64,000 nt of DNA. Source: Streptomyces cellulosae (lineage in GTDB: Bacteria > Actinomycetota > Actinomycetes > Streptomycetales > Streptomycetaceae). This document shows, one piece after another, positions 1-9,126 of the stretch. A model generated the notes under the pieces. The model was not told where the DNA came from. It was given only the letters and a program-made list of their open reading frames with translations, and did not search any database. The stretch is from assembly GCF_000721105.1 (NCBI RefSeq), contig NZ_JOEV01000029.1, forward strand, positions 61,531-125,530, in the 5' to 3' direction. Numbering within the stretch: position 1 is the first letter of the stretch; the number at the start of each line of letters is the position of its first letter. Made by a program: the position numbers and the translations under genes.

Positions 1-678
1 GGGGTGCGGCAGAATCAGGAAGCGGTCCTCCTCGATGCCCTTGAACAGGGCGTCCGCCACCTCGTCCGGCTCGATCGCGGTCGGCTGCAGGACGAGGTCG
101 CCCGCGCTCCCGGTGGCGGCCAGCATGTCGGTGCGCACGCCCTGCGGACAGATCGCGTGCACTTTCACACCACGGTGCCGGTACGTCAGCGACAGCCACT
201 CGGCGAAGGCGAAGGCCCCGTGCTTGGTGACGGCGTAGGGCGCGGCGCCGATCATGGTCAGCAGTCCGGCGGCGGAGACGGTCGAGACGAACCGGCCGGT
301 GCCGCGCTCCAGCCACTCCGGCAGCAACGCGTGGGCCGCGCGGACGTGGGCCATCACGTTCACGTCCCAGGACAGCGCCCAGGGCTGCTCGTCCAGCGGC
401 CGTCCCGGCTCCCCGGCCTCGAAGGCGACGCCCGCGTTGGCGCAGTACACGTCCACGGTCCCGCCGAGCGCCTCCCGTGCCTCGACGACGATCGCGGAGG
501 CGTCCCCCGCGACGGCGATCTGCCCGATCTCCTCGGCAACGGCCTTGGCCCGGCCGGCGTCCAGGTCGTTCACGACGACCCGGGCCCCCTCGGCAGCGAA
601 CCGACGGGCCAGCGCGGCCCCGATCCCACCCCCCGCTCCGGTGACGACCACTCCCGCACCCTGCACGGCTCCCACCAT
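1..678 (-). CDS. SDR family oxidoreductase, 3' end outside window
   Basis: Short-chain dehydrogenase/reductase, a cytosolic NAD(P)-dependent oxidoreductase. The N-terminus has the Rossmann motif TGAGGGIG at residues 13-20, the NAG motif near 81-83, Ser135 and the Y-A-V-T-K catalytic motif (Tyr148, Lys152), all in the usual order. The visible 226 residues cover most of a normal 250-290 residue SDR, so only the C-terminus is lost at the window edge. The start ATG is preceded by AAGGAGA at good spacing. The substrate cannot be told from the sequence. A TetR-type palindrome lies about 55-66 bases upstream (733-744), so the gene is probably under TetR control; the regulator is not next to it inside this window. 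Confidence 0.93.
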   Translation of the reverse strand, partial: MVGAVQGAGVVVTGAGGGIGAALARRFAAEGARVVVNDLDAGRAKAVAEEIGQIAVAGDASAIVVEAREALGGTVDVYCANAGVAFEAGEPGRPLDEQPWALSWDVNVMAHVRAAHALLPEWLERGTGRFVSTVSAAGLLTMIGAAPYAVTKHGAFAFAEWLSLTYRHRGVKVHAICPQGVRTDMLAATGSAGDLVLQPTAIEPDEVADALFKGIEEDRFLILPHP

Positions 679-732
679 CGGTCTCCTTCGACGCGACGCG
701 CTTTCGGCTCTGCCCCCGCAGCAGCCAGACTA

Positions 733-744
733 ACCGGTCGGTAT
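733..744. promoter_or_regulatory. Candidate TetR-type operator upstream of the SDR gene
   Basis: The 12-mer ACCGGTCGGTAT is the reverse complement of ATACCGACCGGT, which is the core of the much more symmetric palindrome at 26544-26561. The inner arms ACCG/CGGT with a GT centre are perfect; the outer bases are not. It lies in the divergent space between the SDR gene (start 678) and the muramidase gene (start 907). The rest of 679-906 shows no further clear element. Confidence 0.45.
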
Positions 745-906
745 GTACGAAGGAAGGGTGACTGGACCCACTCACGGGCGCGGGGCTGTATCGGTATGCG
801 GCTCCGCCGCGTGCGCGTGCCCAGCCACATCGGGCCCGCGGACTCCCCACTGCCCGCGGCAGCGCATACGGTGCCCGTGCCGACGCCCACGTCACAAGGA
901 GGTCAC

Positions 907-2136
907 ATGCACCTGCCCAGACGAACCCTGCTGGCGGCGACCACAGCAGCCGCGTCCTTCACCGCCGCACCCCCCGCCGCCGCGGCCCGCCGCAGGAGAA
1001 CCGGCTTCGAGAACCTCGCCGCGAACGCCTACGCCCAGCTCTCCGGTCAACGCGTCGGAATCGTCACCAACCCCACCGGCGTCACCCGCGACGTCCGCCA
1101 CATCGTCGACGTCATGCACGCGGACACCCGAGTGGACCTGCGGGCCGTCTTCGGCCCCGAACACGGCTTCCGCGGCACCGCCCAGGCCGGCGGTTCCGAG
1201 GGCCGCTACGACGACCCCGCGACCGGCCTGCCGGTCTACGACACGTACCTCAAGAGCGGTCAGGCGCTCGCCGGCATCTTCACCGCCTCCGGCGTGGACA
1301 CCGTCGTCTTCGACATCCAGGACGTGGGCGCGCGCTTCTACACGTACATCTGGACGCTGTACGACTGCATGGAGGCGGCCCGGCTCGCGGGCAAGCGGTT
1401 CGTCGTCCTGGACCGGCCGAACCCGGTGACCGGCCAGGCCGCTCTGGGCCCGGTGCTGCACGAGGAGTTCGCGACCTTCGTCGGACGCAAGCCGATCTCC
1501 CAGGCGCACGGGATGACCGTCGCGGAGCTGGCACGGCTGTTCAACGGGGAGTTCCTGAGCACGCCGGTCGAGCTGGACACGGTGCTGATGACCGGGTGGC
1601 GCAGGTCCCAGTGGTATGACGCCTGGGGGCTGCCCTGGGTGCCGCCGAGCCCGAACATGCCGACGCCCGACACCGCCCTCGTCTACTCCGGGACGTGCCT
1701 CTTCGAGGGGACGAACCTGTCGGAGGGGCGCGGGACGACCCGGCCGTTCGAACTGCTCGGCGCGGAGGGCGTCGACGGGCGCTGGGCCGACGCGGCGAAC
1801 CGGCTCGCGCTGCCCGGTGTGCGCTTCAGGGAGGCGTACTTCGCGCCCACCTTCTCCAAGTTCCAGGGGAAGACGATCGGGGGCGTGCAGATCCATGTGC
1901 ACGACCGGGACGCCTACGACCCGGTACGCACCGGGATCGCGCTTCTGGTGACCGCCAGGAAGGTGTGGAGCGGCTTCGCCTGGCGCCCGGACAACTGGAT
2001 CGACAAGCTGACCGGTTCCACGCTGGTGCGCACCATGATCGACGCGGGCGCGGACACCGACGCCGTGGTGGCGGGCTGGGAGCGGGAGTCGGCGGCGTTC
2101 CGGCGGGTGCGCGGGGAGTACCTCGTGTACCGGTGA
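907..2136 (+). CDS. namZ: Exo-beta-N-acetylmuramidase NamZ family protein (DUF1343)
   Basis: 409 residues. The protein matches the DUF1343/NamZ family, whose Bacillus subtilis member releases terminal MurNAc from peptidoglycan glycan chains. Recognisable segments are VGIVTNPTGV near residue 50, FGPEHGFRG near 80, FDIQDVGARFYTY near 140 and LDRPNP near 170. The N-terminus has an RRTLLAA stretch followed by an Ala-rich segment, so it looks like a twin-arginine or Sec signal and the enzyme is probably secreted for wall turnover. The start ATG follows a near-ideal AAGGAGG. An in-frame extension upstream is open but has no family features. Family assignment is strong; the exact activity in this organism is inferred. 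Confidence 0.92.
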   Translation: MHLPRRTLLAATTAAASFTAAPPAAAARRRRTGFENLAANAYAQLSGQRVGIVTNPTGVTRDVRHIVDVMHADTRVDLRAVFGPEHGFRGTAQAGGSEGRYDDPATGLPVYDTYLKSGQALAGIFTASGVDTVVFDIQDVGARFYTYIWTLYDCMEAARLAGKRFVVLDRPNPVTGQAALGPVLHEEFATFVGRKPISQAHGMTVAELARLFNGEFLSTPVELDTVLMTGWRRSQWYDAWGLPWVPPSPNMPTPDTALVYSGTCLFEGTNLSEGRGTTRPFELLGAEGVDGRWADAANRLALPGVRFREAYFAPTFSKFQGKTIGGVQIHVHDRDAYDPVRTGIALLVTARKVWSGFAWRPDNWIDKLTGSTLVRTMIDAGADTDAVVAGWERESAAFRRVRGEYLVYR

Positions 2137-2271
2137 GCCGGAAAGCTGTGAGCTGGTGGAGCTGGTGAATCACCCGTACGAGTCGTGATGAGGTATGACG
2201 TATGGCCAACTCCGCCCGGTAGCAGGACGATGCGCACACGTCGCACACTCCGGGGGACGAGGAGGCCGGTC

Positions 2272-3618
2272 ATGGCTGATCCGGCGGCAATGAGCGTGAC
2301 TCCGTACTGGGAGCTCACGTTCGACGCGGACGGGGACACGGACACCCGCGGGCGGGACCGGTTGCTCGCCGGGGTGGCGCAGCACCATGTCCGTGATCTG
2401 CTGGTCTTCGCGCACGGCTGGAACAACGACCGCTCGGGCGCGACCCGGCTCTACAGCGACTTCTTCGCGCCTGTCCCCCGGGTCGCCCCGGGAGCCGGAC
2501 TCGGGTACGTCGGGGTGGTGTGGCCGTCGATGCGGTTCTCGGACGAGCCGATCCCGGACTTCCCGCGGACGGTGGCCGCCGAGATGCCGCCGCGTCCGGC
2601 GTTGGACAAGGACACCCGGCACGCGCTGCTGGAGACCTTTCCCGGACGGGCCACCGTGATCGAGCGGATCGCGGAGCTGCTGGACCAGCAGCCGGGTGCG
2701 GAGGCCGGGTTGGAGGAGTTCGGGCGGCTGGTGCGGATGCTGGTGGAGGTGGTGCCGACGGAGCCGCAGGTGCTGTTCGCGGCGGACACGCTGGTGGACG
2801 GGGTGCCGCAGAGGGATCCGGTGATGTTCTCGGAGTCCGTGCCGGAGCTGTGCGAGGAGTTCGCGCGGGCGCTGGTGGAGCTCGAGTCGCCGGGTGGGCC
2901 GGTGGCGGAGTTCTCGATCCCCAACCCGTGGGACGGGGCGCACGAGTTGCTGCGGCAGGCGACGTACTACGCCATGAAGCGGCGCGCCGGGGCCGTCGGG
3001 GAGCGCGGACTCGGGCGGGTGCTCGGTCAGTTGGCCGCGGCGGCGCCGGACGTACGGGTGCATCTCGTGGGGCACAGCTTCGGGGCGCGGCTGGTGTCGT
3101 TCGCCTTGCGGGGGCTGCCGCCGGGCGTGCGGACGGTGAAGTCGCTGACCCTGCTGCAAGGCGCCTTCTCGCACTACGCGTTCGCGGACCGGCTGCCGCA
3201 CGACCCGCGCGCGAAAGGCGTGCTGCAGGGGCAGCACCACCGGGTGGACGGTCCCGTGGTGTGCTGCTACTCCCGGCACGACTCGGCACTCGCCACGATG
3301 TACCCGCTGGCCTCGCGGATGGCGGACGACGACCGGACGGTCGGGATCGACGCGCACGGCGCGTTCCGGGGCTTCGACGTCGGGTCGGCGCTGGGCGCCA
3401 GGTGGGGGGCGATGGGGCACGACGGGGTGCAGGCGGTACCGGGTACCAGGTCGTTGAAGCTGGCGGAGGCGCTGCGGGCGGAGCTGCCCGCGTCGGGCTG
3501 TGTGAACGTGGACGCGGCGGAGGTCGTCAAGCGCGGCGGGCCGCCCGCCGGCGCCCACAGCGACATCTGCCACCAGGAACTGGCCCGGCTGGTGGTGACG
3601 GCGGGCCGCATCCGCTGA
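2272..3618 (+). CDS. Alpha/beta-hydrolase-fold serine hydrolase
   Basis: 448 residues, no signal peptide or membrane segment. The nucleophile elbow is V-G-H-S-F-G-A-R with Ser269, and an upstream LLVFAHGWNND segment fits the oxyanion strand of alpha/beta hydrolases. Related Streptomyces proteins are sometimes called serine-threonine kinases in annotations, but no kinase motif (GxGxxG, HRD, DFG) is present. I chose ATG 2272 because GAGGAGG precedes it at 6 bases; an upstream in-frame ATG at 2185 has no such site. It runs convergently into the acylase gene with only 18 bases between stop codons. Substrate unknown; a lipase or esterase role is plausible. Confidence 0.85.
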   Translation: MADPAAMSVTPYWELTFDADGDTDTRGRDRLLAGVAQHHVRDLLVFAHGWNNDRSGATRLYSDFFAPVPRVAPGAGLGYVGVVWPSMRFSDEPIPDFPRTVAAEMPPRPALDKDTRHALLETFPGRATVIERIAELLDQQPGAEAGLEEFGRLVRMLVEVVPTEPQVLFAADTLVDGVPQRDPVMFSESVPELCEEFARALVELESPGGPVAEFSIPNPWDGAHELLRQATYYAMKRRAGAVGERGLGRVLGQLAAAAPDVRVHLVGHSFGARLVSFALRGLPPGVRTVKSLTLLQGAFSHYAFADRLPHDPRAKGVLQGQHHRVDGPVVCCYSRHDSALATMYPLASRMADDDRTVGIDAHGAFRGFDVGSALGARWGAMGHDGVQAVPGTRSLKLAEALRAELPASGCVNVDAAEVVKRGGPPAGAHSDICHQELARLVVTAGRIR

Positions 3619-3636
3619 CCCGCCGCCACCCGTGTC

Positions 3637-6432
3637 TCACCGGTGCGAGGTGAACTCCACCACCTGCTGGAACGTCGGCCGGTTCTGCCAGCTGATGTTG
3701 GAGTGCTTGATGCCGCCCAGGGTGCGCTGGACGATCGAGTCGGCGCACCACTGGTTGCCCGCCGCGCACAGGTCGTCGCCGGGGTAGACCTGCGCCGCGG
3801 TCCTGCCGGCCGCCTCCTTCAGGGTGCTGATCAGGACGTCCCGGCAGGCGCTGAGGCCGCCGCCGCCGCAGTACTTCCGCGCGAGCGGCCCCTGGACCGA
3901 CTCGCCGAGCACCGCACGGATGTCCTTGTCGACATAGCTCCACCAGCCGTACTGGAAGGAGCTGCCCGCGTGCGAGCCGGTCGGACCGTGCGCCGCCGAC
4001 GGGGCCTCGTCGACGGGCAGGTTGGCGGTGAAGGCGGTGTACAGGTCGCTGCCGAGGCCCGGTGCGAACTCGGCCTTCACCAGCAGCGGCCACCACGCGT
4101 CGAGGATGCGGATCGCGTCGGCGTCGGCGTACGTCTTCGAACCGGCCGACGTCTCGGTGCGCTTGGCGCCCGCCGTCACCCATGCCTGGAGCTTGCTCAC
4201 CGCCGCGGCGGCCGTCGGGTCGGTGACCGTGGAGCTGCCCACCACCTTGAGGAGGTCCGGCAGCACGTCCTCGGCCCGCAGGTCGGCCAGGGCCGCGTCA
4301 GCCATCGCCTTGGTGAGCGCGGCCCTGGTGACCCCGCCCGCGGCGACCAGCTTCTTCACCCGGTCGTCGAGGAGGTTGCCCCGGTGCACGGAGCCGTCGC
4401 CCCAGGACGCGGTCGTGTAGTCGCGGGCCTGCTTGTTGTTCCAGGAGATGTAGTAGTCCTGGTCGATCGAGTTCGGGTGGGCCGAGGCGGGGGTGTAGTC
4501 GGCCGTGTTCGTCGTCGGGTTCCAGTTCCGCCACTCGTACGACGGCTGCGCCCACACCGGGAACTCGGCGTCGACGCCGCTCGCGCGCACCGGGTTGTCG
4601 CCGCTGTTGTAGTACGCGGTGTGCTCGGAGTCGGCGTAGAACCAGTTGAAGGTGTAGTTGATGTGCTGCACCGCGGACTGGAAGCCCTGCGGGCCCTTCA
4701 CGTAGTCGGGGTCGTTCAGCATCTGGAAGCCGATGATCGAGTCGGCCTCGTGGAGGTAGGAGGTGCGCAGGGTGGTGTAGGCGACCTTCTTGCCGCCGAC
4801 CGTCGCGCGGTACTCGACGGGGCCGTACTTGGTGCGCCACGCCCGCATCGTGTAGGAGCCGGCCGCGGTGCCGTCGGCGGTGGTGGGCTTCCAGGCGTTC
4901 TTCTGCTCGATCTTCTCCATCGCCGTGCAGGTGCCGCGGTACAGGTAGTGGTAGTCGTCCTGGCACAGTTCGACGGCATAGGTGTCGATGATGTCCTGGC
5001 CGGAGGTCGTGGCGCTCCACGCGTAGTCCTGGCCGCGGCCCAGTTCGACGTACATGCTCAGGCCCGCGAAGGAGGCGCCGCGGGCGCTGAGGCCGGGGCC
5101 CTGGATCTCCTGGAGCATGAGGAGTTGGGGTGCGAAGTAGCCGGTCTGCGGTCCGAAGACGGCGATCGGGTTGCCGCTCGCCGTGTGGTCTCCGCTCACC
5201 ACGAGGGCGTTGGACATACCGCGCTTGGCCGAGGTGACGGCCGTCTTCGCCGCCGTGGCGGAGGCGCCGGTGGCGGTCGAGCCGGCCGCGCTGCCCGTAC
5301 GGTCGTAGACCAGTTGTTCCTCGTTCACCGAGCCGGCGTCGGGCAGGGCCTCGCCCTGCGGGTCGGCGGGCTTGGTGGCGTAGGGGAAGCTGCCGTCCTG
5401 GACGGTCAGGACGGCCTCGGGGTCGTTGCGTTCGCGGAAGGACTCCCAGACCTTGGTGCCCTCCGTCACGCCGTACTTCTGCTGGGCGGCGAGCAGCGAC
5501 AGGGCGTTGTCGACCTCGCCGCCGCCCCCGGAGCCGAAGAGCGAGCCGATCACGGAGGCCAGCGCGACCAGGTCGGTGGTCTTGAAGTGGTCGATGGTGC
5601 CGGCGTTGGTGACGGAGTCCTTGTGGCCGGTCAGGACGTACTCGCCGGGGAAGTAGCGGCCGCTGTCGGAGGCGTCGATGTACGCGTTGATGCCGGCGAC
5701 GTAGGCGTTGACGTCGGCGAGGGCCTGCTTGCCGCGGTCCCCGGCCGACGCTACGGCGTTGTCGATCTGGGCCTGGAGATCGGCCTCGGTGTACGGGGCG
5801 TTGCGCCAGAACTCCTGTTCCAGGCCCTGGTTGGACGGGGCCCCGCCCGCGAAGGAGGTCAGCTGGCCGCGTCCCACGTGACGGAAGACGTCCATGAGCC
5901 ACAGCCGGTCCTCAGCCGCCGCATACCCGGCACCGAACTCCGTGCCGTATCTGGTGGTACCGGTGATGTGCGGGACACCCGACTTCTTGTCGCGGACGAT
6001 CGTCACGTCGCCGCGACCGGCGGGCTTGACCGTGGAGGCGACTTGATCGGCGGGAACTCCGAACGACGCGTCGTTGAAGAAGGTGTTGATCGTGCTGTTG
6101 GTGAGCGCGGGGTAGCCCTTGGCCAGGTTGGCGTACGGGCCGAGCTGGTCGTCGGCGTGGTCGGGCTGGGTGCCGAAGGCCTGGTTGAGCAGGATCTGCG
6201 CGAGGGTGGCGTTGCCGTTCTGGCCCGGCGGCAGGATGTCGGAACACTGGCCACCGCAGTGGTCGTTCGTCGCTGTGGCCTGCACCGTCGCCGTCTCGGC
6301 CGCGGCCACCTGGGTGAGCGGAGACAGAAGACCGGCAATCAGGACGCATACGGAAGCGGACTTCAGGAACCCGGGGAACCTGCCGGGAGTTCTCTGTCTG
6401 TCGAGGGCGGTGCGTGAGGTGCGCCGTGGCAT
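3637..6432 (-). CDS. Secreted penicillin acylase family (Ntn) amidohydrolase
   Basis: 931 residues. The N-terminus carries a basic stretch, a hydrophobic core (residues about 26-43) and an A-A-A cleavage region, so the protein is exported. The alpha-subunit segments PHITGTTRYGTEFGAGYAAAEDRLW (around 154-178) and the processing site with nucleophile Ser407 in G-M-S-N-A define the penicillin/acyl-homoserine-lactone acylase family, which cleaves itself to expose an N-terminal serine. The residues before Ser407 would form a linker removed on maturation. Length is at the upper end for the family. Substrates could be acyl-HSLs, N-acyl amino acids or penicillins and cannot be decided here. AGGAG precedes the start. 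A palindrome lies upstream at 6513-6527. Confidence 0.93.
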   Translation of the reverse strand: MPRRTSRTALDRQRTPGRFPGFLKSASVCVLIAGLLSPLTQVAAAETATVQATATNDHCGGQCSDILPPGQNGNATLAQILLNQAFGTQPDHADDQLGPYANLAKGYPALTNSTINTFFNDASFGVPADQVASTVKPAGRGDVTIVRDKKSGVPHITGTTRYGTEFGAGYAAAEDRLWLMDVFRHVGRGQLTSFAGGAPSNQGLEQEFWRNAPYTEADLQAQIDNAVASAGDRGKQALADVNAYVAGINAYIDASDSGRYFPGEYVLTGHKDSVTNAGTIDHFKTTDLVALASVIGSLFGSGGGGEVDNALSLLAAQQKYGVTEGTKVWESFRERNDPEAVLTVQDGSFPYATKPADPQGEALPDAGSVNEEQLVYDRTGSAAGSTATGASATAAKTAVTSAKRGMSNALVVSGDHTASGNPIAVFGPQTGYFAPQLLMLQEIQGPGLSARGASFAGLSMYVELGRGQDYAWSATTSGQDIIDTYAVELCQDDYHYLYRGTCTAMEKIEQKNAWKPTTADGTAAGSYTMRAWRTKYGPVEYRATVGGKKVAYTTLRTSYLHEADSIIGFQMLNDPDYVKGPQGFQSAVQHINYTFNWFYADSEHTAYYNSGDNPVRASGVDAEFPVWAQPSYEWRNWNPTTNTADYTPASAHPNSIDQDYYISWNNKQARDYTTASWGDGSVHRGNLLDDRVKKLVAAGGVTRAALTKAMADAALADLRAEDVLPDLLKVVGSSTVTDPTAAAAVSKLQAWVTAGAKRTETSAGSKTYADADAIRILDAWWPLLVKAEFAPGLGSDLYTAFTANLPVDEAPSAAHGPTGSHAGSSFQYGWWSYVDKDIRAVLGESVQGPLARKYCGGGGLSACRDVLISTLKEAAGRTAAQVYPGDDLCAAGNQWCADSIVQRTLGGIKHSNISWQNRPTFQQVVEFTSHR

Positions 6433-6512
6433 GGGAGCTCCTACCGACGGGAGTGGTGCCGGACGTTACCGCCGGTATCCCCGGGATGGAAGATGAACAT
6501 GCGTCACTTTTC

Positions 6513-6527
6513 GGAGTCTTGGACTCC
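6513..6527. promoter_or_regulatory. GGAGTC-TTG-GACTCC palindrome upstream of the acylase gene
   Basis: A perfect inverted repeat with 6-base arms lies about 80 bases upstream of the acylase start. It is followed directly by an overlapping imperfect copy (GGACTCC-T-GGAGTTC), so GGAGT-type half-sites occur three times within 23 bases. This looks like a regulator binding site. No regulator gene is adjacent. Confidence 0.4.
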
Positions 6528-6719
6528 TGGAGTTCGCCGCGACGTCGTTCCGAGTCACGGCGGCGGGCTCGCGGGGTCAACCGCGGCGGCCTTATGGGGG
6601 CCCATCGGAAATCGGATGGAGCCGAATCGCCTGTCGATACGTCTATTCGGCGACGTCCGTTCGACGACGCCGCCGAAGTGACCGAAGTACAGGTGCAGGT
6701 GTGACGGAGGTGCAGGACG

Positions 6720-7322
6720 ATGGCCGGTTTCCGGAGTCTGGCGAGACAGGTGCGCGATCCACGGTGCGACCTGGCGCTCAGGCGTTACTCGCTCCGCAAG
6801 TGCCTTGAGCGGTTCGCTCCTTACGGGCACAGGGCGACCTGGGACCACTTGTGCTCCCGGGCCGGGTTCGGCCCGGAGGACCGCTCTCCCGACCCGGCGC
6901 GGCTCGTGGCCGCACTGGAGGAGCTGGAGGAGGCGCGTTCGGTCTGGCTGACCTACGAGGTCGAGTTCGCCGAGCGACGCAAGAAGGAGAAGCACGACGG
7001 GCTGCGCAGGCCGGGCAGTGTGGACGACTGGCACCGGCTGACCTGGGGCGGGTTCGGAGTGGCCTGGTGCGACGATCCCCGGGTCCATCCCCACGAGCCG
7101 CTGGCGGAGGTACTGCGCCGGCTCATCTCCGCGCTGGAGCGGGAGCCGGGAACGGGGTGCCCGGTGTGCGGAGGTGAGCGCCTCGTCTGGAAGTACGAAC
7201 TGGACCACGAACCCTCGACGGGTCCGGTCTGCGTGGACTGCGGAATCCTCGTACCGCGGCCCGTGCTGTCGCCGGAGGCCCTGGCGGATGCCAGGCGTGG
7301 ACGGCTGCTCGTGTCGGCCTGA
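6720..7322 (+). CDS. Conserved hypothetical protein with C-terminal zinc ribbon
   Basis: 200 residues, soluble, not recognised beyond its C-terminus. That part has a four-cysteine CPVC...CVDC arrangement (Cys147, Cys150, Cys171, Cys174), which is a zinc-ribbon spacing and suggests nucleic-acid or protein contact. The middle (residues about 60-92) is charged and likely helical. GGAGGTGCAGGACG precedes the ATG. The gene stands alone between the acylase and the RNA ligase and is followed by a good terminator hairpin, so it is probably its own transcription unit. I do not assign a function. Confidence 0.75.
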   Translation: MAGFRSLARQVRDPRCDLALRRYSLRKCLERFAPYGHRATWDHLCSRAGFGPEDRSPDPARLVAALEELEEARSVWLTYEVEFAERRKKEKHDGLRRPGSVDDWHRLTWGGFGVAWCDDPRVHPHEPLAEVLRRLISALEREPGTGCPVCGGERLVWKYELDHEPSTGPVCVDCGILVPRPVLSPEALADARRGRLLVSA

Positions 7323-7358
7323 GCGGGCCGACTGAGGCGATCCAGGAACCGTGCGTGC

Positions 7359-7391
7359 GGGGGTGCGCCGGGGATGCCGCACCCCCTGTTT
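7359..7391 (+). terminator. Rho-independent-type terminator after the zinc-ribbon gene
   Basis: Perfect 9-base arms GGGGGTGCG and CGCACCCCC enclose a 10-base loop and are followed by TGTTT. It starts 37 bases after the stop codon at 7322. Confidence 0.7.
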
Positions 7392-7640
7392 GCCGGCGCA
7401 CGTCGTCCGTGGTCCCTGGCACCATCGACGCATGCTGCAGGTGTGTGTCAACGGGGCCCGAGGGGCGGCCGACGGCGCGATGGTGCCGCTCGCGCCGCAG
7501 GCGGGTCCGCGGGTCGGTGACGGACGGGTCCCGCCGGCCGGAGAACCTGACGGTAGCAGGCCCTAATTCAGTCGCTCCAGCCTTTTCGTGTCCGGACAGT
7601 GGGAGGCGATGAAACCGAACTGAGCGACCCGGGAGCGCCC
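7392..7640. other. Remainder of the 318-base gap before the RNA ligase gene
   Basis: I see no gene here. Short open frames exist on both strands but none has a ribosome site with convincing composition. A weak GTG with GGGAGG nearby at about 7599 could extend the RNA ligase N-terminus by 14 residues. Confidence 0.5.
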
Positions 7641-8717
7641 ATGTCGACGCTGCGCGTCACCGCCGAAGTACTGACCGTTCACGAACATCCCCATGCCGAC
7701 GCGCTCGAGCTGGCCCAGGTGGGGCTCTACCGAGCGGTCGTCGCCAAGGGCGCGTACCGCACGGGTGACGCCGCCGTGTACATCCCCGAGCAGTCCGTGC
7801 TGCCGGCCGCGTTGATCGAGGAGCTGGGGCTGACCGGACGCCTGGCGGGGAGCGGGGCCGACCGCGTCAAGGCGGTGCGGCTGCGGGGCGAGCTGTCGCA
7901 GGGGATCGTGTGCCGCCCGAAGGCGCTGGCGGACGTCGACCTGGCACGGGCGGCGGCTGAGGGGACCGACTTCGCGGAACGGCTCGGGATCACGAAGTGG
8001 GTGCCCCCGGTGCCGACTTCGATGAACGGTGACGTGGAGTCGGCGCCGGATCTGCTGGCGTGGGTCGACATCGAGAACATCCAGCGGTACCCGGATGTCT
8101 TCACGCCCGGCGAGCCGGTGGTGCTGACCGAGAAACTGCACGGCTCGGCCTGCCTGCTGACTTACGTCGCCGACGGGGGCCGGGTGTACGTCTCGTCCAA
8201 GGGTTTCGGGGCCAAGTCGCTGGCACTGAAGGAGGATCCGCGGAACCTGTACTGGCGGGCGGTGCGGGGACACGGTGTCGCCGAGGCAGCGGCTCGGCTC
8301 GCCGAGCGGCTGGGGGCGCGGCGGGTCGGGGTCTTCGGGGAGGTGTTCGGCGCGGGCGTGCAGGACCTCACGTACGGGGCGGACGGGCGGCGGGACACCC
8401 TGGGGTACGCCGTGTTCGACGTGTCCGTCGACGTCGGCGGGGCCGTGCGGTGGCTGGACACGGGAGAGGTCGCCGAACTGCTCGACGGGCAAGTGCCGTC
8501 GGTGCCTCGGGTGTACGACGGCCCGTACGACGTCGCGCGAGTGCTGGAGGTCGCGAGCGGCCGGGAGACCGTGTCGGGGCGGGGGCTGCATCTGCGGGAA
8601 GGGGTGGTGATACGGCCGCTTCACGAGCGGTACAGCCCGGTGACCGGGGGACGGGCGATCGCGAAGGCGGTCAGCCCGGCGTATCTGACCCGGAAGGGCG
8701 GGACGGAGTTCGAGTGA
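7641..8717 (+). CDS. RNA ligase (ATP), DraRnl-like, with N-terminal OB-type domain
   Basis: 358 residues. The nucleotidyltransferase motif I is E-K-L-H-G-S with Lys165 as the predicted adenylated lysine. Further segments are YVSSKG (motif Ia-like, near 192), GVFGEVFG (motif III, near 233) and EGVVIRP (motif IV, near 324), with a lysine in AIAKAVSP as a likely motif V. An N-terminal domain of about 130 residues precedes motif I, as in the Deinococcus radiodurans RNA ligase family, which seals nicks with a 3'-OH RNA end. The biological role in Streptomyces is unknown; RNA repair is the usual suggestion. ATG 7641 has a weak GGGAG. No RNA-processing partner gene is adjacent. Confidence 0.88.
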   Translation: MSTLRVTAEVLTVHEHPHADALELAQVGLYRAVVAKGAYRTGDAAVYIPEQSVLPAALIEELGLTGRLAGSGADRVKAVRLRGELSQGIVCRPKALADVDLARAAAEGTDFAERLGITKWVPPVPTSMNGDVESAPDLLAWVDIENIQRYPDVFTPGEPVVLTEKLHGSACLLTYVADGGRVYVSSKGFGAKSLALKEDPRNLYWRAVRGHGVAEAAARLAERLGARRVGVFGEVFGAGVQDLTYGADGRRDTLGYAVFDVSVDVGGAVRWLDTGEVAELLDGQVPSVPRVYDGPYDVARVLEVASGRETVSGRGLHLREGVVIRPLHERYSPVTGGRAIAKAVSPAYLTRKGGTEFE

Positions 8718-8768
8718 GCGGGGCGGTCGACTGCCGGGCTGCGGCTGGAGTGACTCCCGCGACCGGCA

Positions 8769-8788
8769 CCGGGGAGGTGCCTCCCCGG
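8769..8788. terminator. Hairpin between the convergent RNA ligase and soxR genes
   Basis: CCGGGGAGG-TG-CCTCCCCGG, perfect 9-base arms with a tight centre. It lies 52 bases after the ligase stop and may serve as a terminator for either direction. The rest of 8718-9126 contains only the heptamer repeat at 9033-9093 and no supported gene. Confidence 0.5.
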
Positions 8789-9032
8789 CGAGACCACTGT
8801 CTGCCGCTGTGCGGGTGAGCGGTACGAAAGGAAGCCCCGGAGTTCGAACGAGCGACCCGCCGCGGCGCCCCGCCCGGGCGCGGACCAGTGAGCCTCGCTC
8901 GCCCACACCGGCAGGGTGCCGCTTCCGCGGGCCGGGAGCCTCGTCGGCGGCGCCGCTGCCCTGGCCGTACGGGGCCGAGCGCGGCTACGGTGAGCCCGCG
9001 GGACGCCTCGATGCGGCGCCGTCGCCTGCGGA

Positions 9033-9093
9033 GGCAGGCGGCAGGCGGCAGGCGGCAGGCGGCAGGCGGCAGGCGGCAGGCGGCAGGCGGCAG
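9033..9093. repeat. Tandem GGCAGGC heptamer, 8 copies plus a partial
   Basis: Eight exact consecutive copies of GGCAGGC are followed by GGCAG. The tract is in the non-coding gap downstream of soxR. The absence of interruptions suggests recent slippage expansion and probable length variation between strains. Confidence 0.95.
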
Positions 9094-9126
9094 ATCCAAG
9101 CCGCACCGCACCGCGGCAGGCCCGCT

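Noticed and set aside
2272..3618. Serine-threonine kinase label for the 448-residue protein
   Set aside because: No kinase motif is present; G-H-S-F-G points to an alpha/beta hydrolase.
8835..8862. GGAGTTCGAACGAGC resembling a tRNA T-loop
   Set aside because: The flanking bases do not form the 5-base T-stem and no acceptor or anticodon arms could be found around it.
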